From positions 8,804,001 to 8,868,000 of the forward strand of contig JAFFJZ010000010.1 in NCBI GenBank assembly GCA_018340375.1: a stretch of 64,000 nt of DNA. The letters are read 5' to 3'. Numbering within the stretch: the first letter of the stretch is position 1; every line of letters starts with the position of its first letter. The stretch is from Gonatopus flavifemur. Its lineage: Eukaryota; Arthropoda; Insecta; Hymenoptera; Dryinidae. Both the position numbers and the translations under genes were made by a program. This document shows positions 60,525 to 64,000 of the stretch, piece after piece. The notes below the pieces were generated by a model, which was not told the DNA's origin, made no database searches, and saw nothing but the letters and a program-made list of their open reading frames with translations.

Positions 60525-60574
60525 GAATACAATGATGAAAGGCGGGAAGTTTCTCTTGGGACAGCCTTTATACA
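60525..60574 (+). CDS. Possible small exon following the 57063-57602 exon
   Basis: 50 bases between a pyrimidine-rich acceptor (TTTTCTCTCAG) and a strong donor (ACA then GTGAGTTTTA). Read in phase 0, matching the donor phase of the exon at 57602, it gives EYNDERREVSLGTAFI plus two bases of a split codon. A further acceptor, CTCTCTCTTCACAG, sits at 60643-60656. Joining there gives a stop three codons later, so the last coding exon may be short. In another frame, the exon joined to 60657-60814 opens 50-odd codons. The choice between these cannot be made here. Confidence 0.33.
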
Positions 60575-60814
60575 GTGAGTTTTATTTCTAAATGCTTATC
60601 TTTTGAAAACTCAAAATATTGCATGCATTGTAAAGATATTTTCTCTCTCTTCACAGAGTTTCTTAAACTTCTCAATCTTCTAACAAACTTATGGAGATGT
60701 CTTGAAATTCATGCTGAGATTATTTCAAATTTATGTTCGTTGAAAGAAAATCCATTTGAAATGATAAATGTAGAACAAGTTGATCGAAGAGAATTGATGT
60801 TTTTAAAAAAATGA

Positions 60815-61909
60815 TAGAGTTAATTCAAATCTAATAATGTGAATTAATATTTAACAGTATTAAAACAACTCACAACAAATTACATAATACAATTCTAATA
60901 TGTGAGTTGCGTGTGACATGAAAATTCTGTCTCAGACTTATATAACTGTTATGAAAGATGAGTATAATGAGTGATATAAAGTGATGTTGTGAATTATTTG
61001 AGATCAATTCCATTCGGATTCGATGCCGTTTTTGTTTGACATCCTGCTGAATCCATTCGACTGTATTTGACATTTCAATAAGAAAGTGATGTCTTAAAAC
61101 TCACAGTCTTGTGATTTTTCTTCCAATATTCTCTACTTCTTCACCTTATTTATAAATTCTTAATAATTTATTAAACAAATTTCCTTGAGTTAGAAAAATA
61201 TTGGATTTATCCATAATTTCATAATCGAACAAGTTTTTTTTAAGCGTCAATCTCTCGTTCATGTTGAGACATGAATGAGATTCTGTTATCTTTGACGCTA
61301 ATAATTATCTTCTAGTAAGCGAACTGGTTGACTATTCGATTACCGATTAATCAAGAACTCAGCAAATTGATGTTTCCCGAAACTAATTCGTGATTGCAAA
61401 TCTGCAGCGTGGGTATCGATAAAATTATGATTCGCTATCTTGCGAAAATGATGAATATCAACAGGATATTCTTTACTTATTTATATATCAATTGAATGAG
61501 AAAGTTTTATCATTCGTTTTCAGTTTTCTTGATTTTTACAACTTTATATTTTATTCATAATATTGGCACTCTAATGAGACAAATTTTGATTCTCATAATT
61601 CGATAAAATTTCATCAAAATGAGAGCTCTTTGTGTTAGGAATGAGCCCGCCGAATCGTTTTACAGGATTTTTTCTTGCAAAAATTATAAGTAAATCAAAT
61701 TTTAGGGAAGTTTCTTTTTAAAAATTCCTAAGTTTCAAACGATGCAGCTGATCTGGATGCACAAACATTCAAATTGTAAATGATTGAAACACTAACGGAA
61801 TTTTTCTGTTAATGTTTTTGTGGAATTTTTGTTATGAACAATTGATTTTCAACAGTTTCTTTCAACTTGCAAAAATCTGAGAAACAAAAATAGAGAGACA
61901 TATTGTATC
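60815..61909. other. Gene-free AT-rich stretch
   Basis: No gene or element was recognised. It could be 3' UTR or intron of the putative gene to the left. Confidence 0.4.
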
Positions 61910-62236
61910 CAGGGCCGTCTTTCATTGCTTCAAGGCCCTGGGCCGACTTAGAGTGGAGGCCCATGTAAGGAGACGTAAAATCTTGAAATTTTTCAAAAAC
62001 CACTCTAACGTTAATCATTATGATTTTTCTTTCTTTAAAATAAGTATTGACTGAATTTCCACTTGTTCATATATCTAGAATTAGTTTTATTTTAAAAATA
62101 ACTTGATTTCATTTTGTTCAAGTAACCTTTTTAAGAAAATATGTAAAAATCTTATCGATTCTCTACGAAGAGGCCCCCCCTTTTGCAGGAGGCCCTGGGC
62201 TCGGGCCCGGTGTGCCCTGCCTTAAAGACGGCCCTG
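61910..62236. mobile_element. 327-bp hAT-type MITE with exact 8-bp duplication
   Basis: CAGGGCCGTCTTTCA and, inverted, CAGGGCCGTCTTTAAGG form the ends, flanked exactly by ATTGTATC on both sides. The subterminal GGCCCTGGGC words lie near both ends. It has no coding capacity. Confidence 0.88.
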
Positions 62237-62280
62237 ATTGTATCCTCACAAACCGAATCTCCTGGAGAAAAGATCAAAAC

Positions 62281-62909
62281 TAGTGTTGCCGCGATCCAAA
62301 AGAAACAAGGTGTTAGAATCTTTGGATTCCAATGTTGCTGAATTTGGATTATATATTATGAACATTGCTTCAAATTCAGATTAAAACTGGAACTCAATTA
62401 CGAATCAGTTTACATCACACTGCAGATCCATTAATCTTAATTTTGAATATAATTTACACCACAAGCGTTACAAACTAGATCGAAATTTAAATCGCGTTTA
62501 TAGGTGAACTCGAGACTCTTGAACGAGATCCAAAAATAGTGAACATAATTTAATTGAACAATTCTTAAACATGAATGTGGGCATGAAATAGTTGAAAATA
62601 GCACGTTTGAGAGAATGAAATTGATTGCGTCCAGGATATAAAACAATTCTTCTCCATTCAAGACCGATACAAGACAAGACCTTTTTCGAGACTACAGCAG
62701 TTTTGAATGAGCCTTAGTGTTGAAAATAAAAAAAAATATCCTTCAAAATTTCCTTTCATCTCATTCTCTAAATAGTTGTACATTGATTCAATGAATCTCT
62801 CATTATAACTAGGGAGATCAAGTTTTAATTAGGTTTTGTGTGTTTCACTCGAGAATCTCGAGTCCACCTCTAATCGTGATAGCTCGTTTTGTGGTTCGCG
62901 GCAACACTA
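62281..62909. mobile_element. 629-bp hAT-type element, TAGTGTTGCCGCGA ends
   Basis: TAGTGTTGCCGCGATCC and, inverted, TAGTGTTGCCGCGAACC form the ends. The flanks ATCAAAAC / ATTGGAAC match at 5 of 8 positions, so the duplication has decayed. The interior is shared in inverse with 52690-53026. It is the same family as 8548-9288. Confidence 0.75.
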
Positions 62910-63113
62910 ATTGGAACACCTCGTGTTCGACTATAATTATGATAATAATACAGTCGCGCTGCCCCCGTACGGGATTGTAAATATGGATATCAAATCCCTA
63001 TCGATTTAACAAATGGGAAATGCGTGAGATATCCATTTTCTTTAAGATAATCGTTAGCGCATTTACTAATGTTTATAAATAGAAACTTTTAATTATATGA
63101 TGCGTAGCGTATT

Positions 63114-63300
63114 CCCGTACAGCACAATTGCCGATCCTTCACCTGGAACTTCGGTAGAATGCAGGTGAAACATTGGTGGGGAAATGGAAGCCGTGGAAAA
63201 TAGGGGGAAATAAGGGAAAGTCTCCGTTGATGTAACGGAGAGATGACGAAAAAATTCCACCGAAGTCCTGAGTGGAGGATCAGTGATTATGCTGTACGAG
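63114..63300. mobile_element. CCCGTACAGCAC hairpin element, copy 3 (centre deleted)
   Basis: CCCGTACAGCACAATTGCCG at the left and an inverted CTGTACGAG at the right, with TT on both sides. It retains the left arm words (GAAATGGAAGCCGTGGAAA) but lacks the loop and most of the right arm compared with 35487-35878. Confidence 0.75.
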
Positions 63301-64000
63301 TTATTATCTAGTCTGGTTTCTTTTTCTCACGCGACTATATTGTTCTGTTCTTAATAATTGATTACACCAATGGTGTGAGAGTGGCTTAAAATAATTGATC
63401 GTTCAAACTAATCTGAATCATAATTCCTATAACCAACTAAAATTGACACGAATTCGGCGCAACATCAGTTTGCTTTGAACCACCACATAATCGGCCGACA
63501 GTTCAAGCTCATAATCACACGTGTAATTATAAAAATTCGCAAATCTCTCACTTCCACACCGCTTTTGTACTTCGTTATTGAGAGAATAACGTACTCACAG
63601 AAATGATTTCTTGTTGTTACCATCATTTTATTCTTGATATCGATTTTCTTCTCCGGAAACAAATAGTGTTCGACCAAAAAGCGGTTTTGTTTCAAAGTAA
63701 TCATATCACGGATTGTTAGTAGAAAAAATTATGATTCATGACTTTTGTTTAGCGTAAGAATCTTTATTTATTGTAAGAACCATCGCTTCTTTTGGTAAGG
63801 AAAATGTTTTTATGCTGAAACTAGATAAATATTCTTAAAGGCGACGCTTAACGATACGCTCCCCCTAGTGAAAGAGTTTTCAAAATTGATTCCAATGTAT
63901 CGTGTTGTAAAATGGAATAGTAATTATAAACTTGAAAACAGTGATGATCAAATAAAGCAGTGTTCCGTGTGCCAGATACCGTCCCAAGCGATACACCAAT
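63301..64000. other. No recognised feature at window end
   Basis: AT-rich, without a supported exon or element. Confidence 0.35.

Overview
This window is nuclear DNA from an animal, very probably an insect. The evidence is spliced genes with GT-AG introns, AT-rich intergenic DNA, mariner, hAT and LINE elements, and no bacterial gene organisation. The order cannot be fixed from sequence alone.

One gene can be read completely: mitochondrial dihydrolipoyl dehydrogenase (DLD, the E3 subunit) on the + strand. It has seven coding exons between 40639 and 44526, an intact 507-residue frame, and an antisense LINE sitting in intron 3. A second, unrecognised + strand gene is suggested by one clean 180-codon phase-0 exon at 57063-57602 and a possible small downstream exon at 60525-60574. 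A weak first-exon candidate lies on the - strand at 29425-29492.

Most of the rest is transposon-derived. Recognisable are: a full-length but 5'-truncated mariner with one nonsense codon (16645-17758); a decayed mariner with both inverted ends (59077-60288); two copies of one APE-type LINE (42192-43207 in DLD; 50217 to about 53745, broken by later insertions); about eight hAT-type elements, several with 8-bp target duplications; six elements flanked by TTAA or a decayed TTAA with GGG...CCC ends, one carrying a Mutator-like transposase fragment; and a large set of non-autonomous palindromic elements starting CCC, CAC or CTC with 2-bp target duplications (TA, TT, TG, AT, GA, GT or CA).

Many of the 2-bp-duplication elements have interiors that are degenerate reiterations of their own ends (CTCTGAAT, CTGGAAATTTCCAG, AAGATATCTT, GAATTCTTGAAGAGTTC, AAAGAGTGAAATTTCACTC and others). 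This is the most unusual pattern in the window. Layout: 1-2.7 kb reiterated AAGATATCTT repeats; 3.5-11.1 kb palindromic and nested elements; 14.3-18.2 kb palindromic elements plus mariner; 18.2-24.9 kb mostly quiet; 24.9-28 kb nested elements; 28-31 kb quiet, with a CpG-richer patch; 31-40.3 kb dense transposons bounded by an inverted repeat of about 0.8 kb; 40.6-44.7 kb DLD; 45-56.5 kb nested elements and the LINE; 57-60.6 kb putative gene with transposons; 60.8-64 kb hAT elements and one hairpin element.
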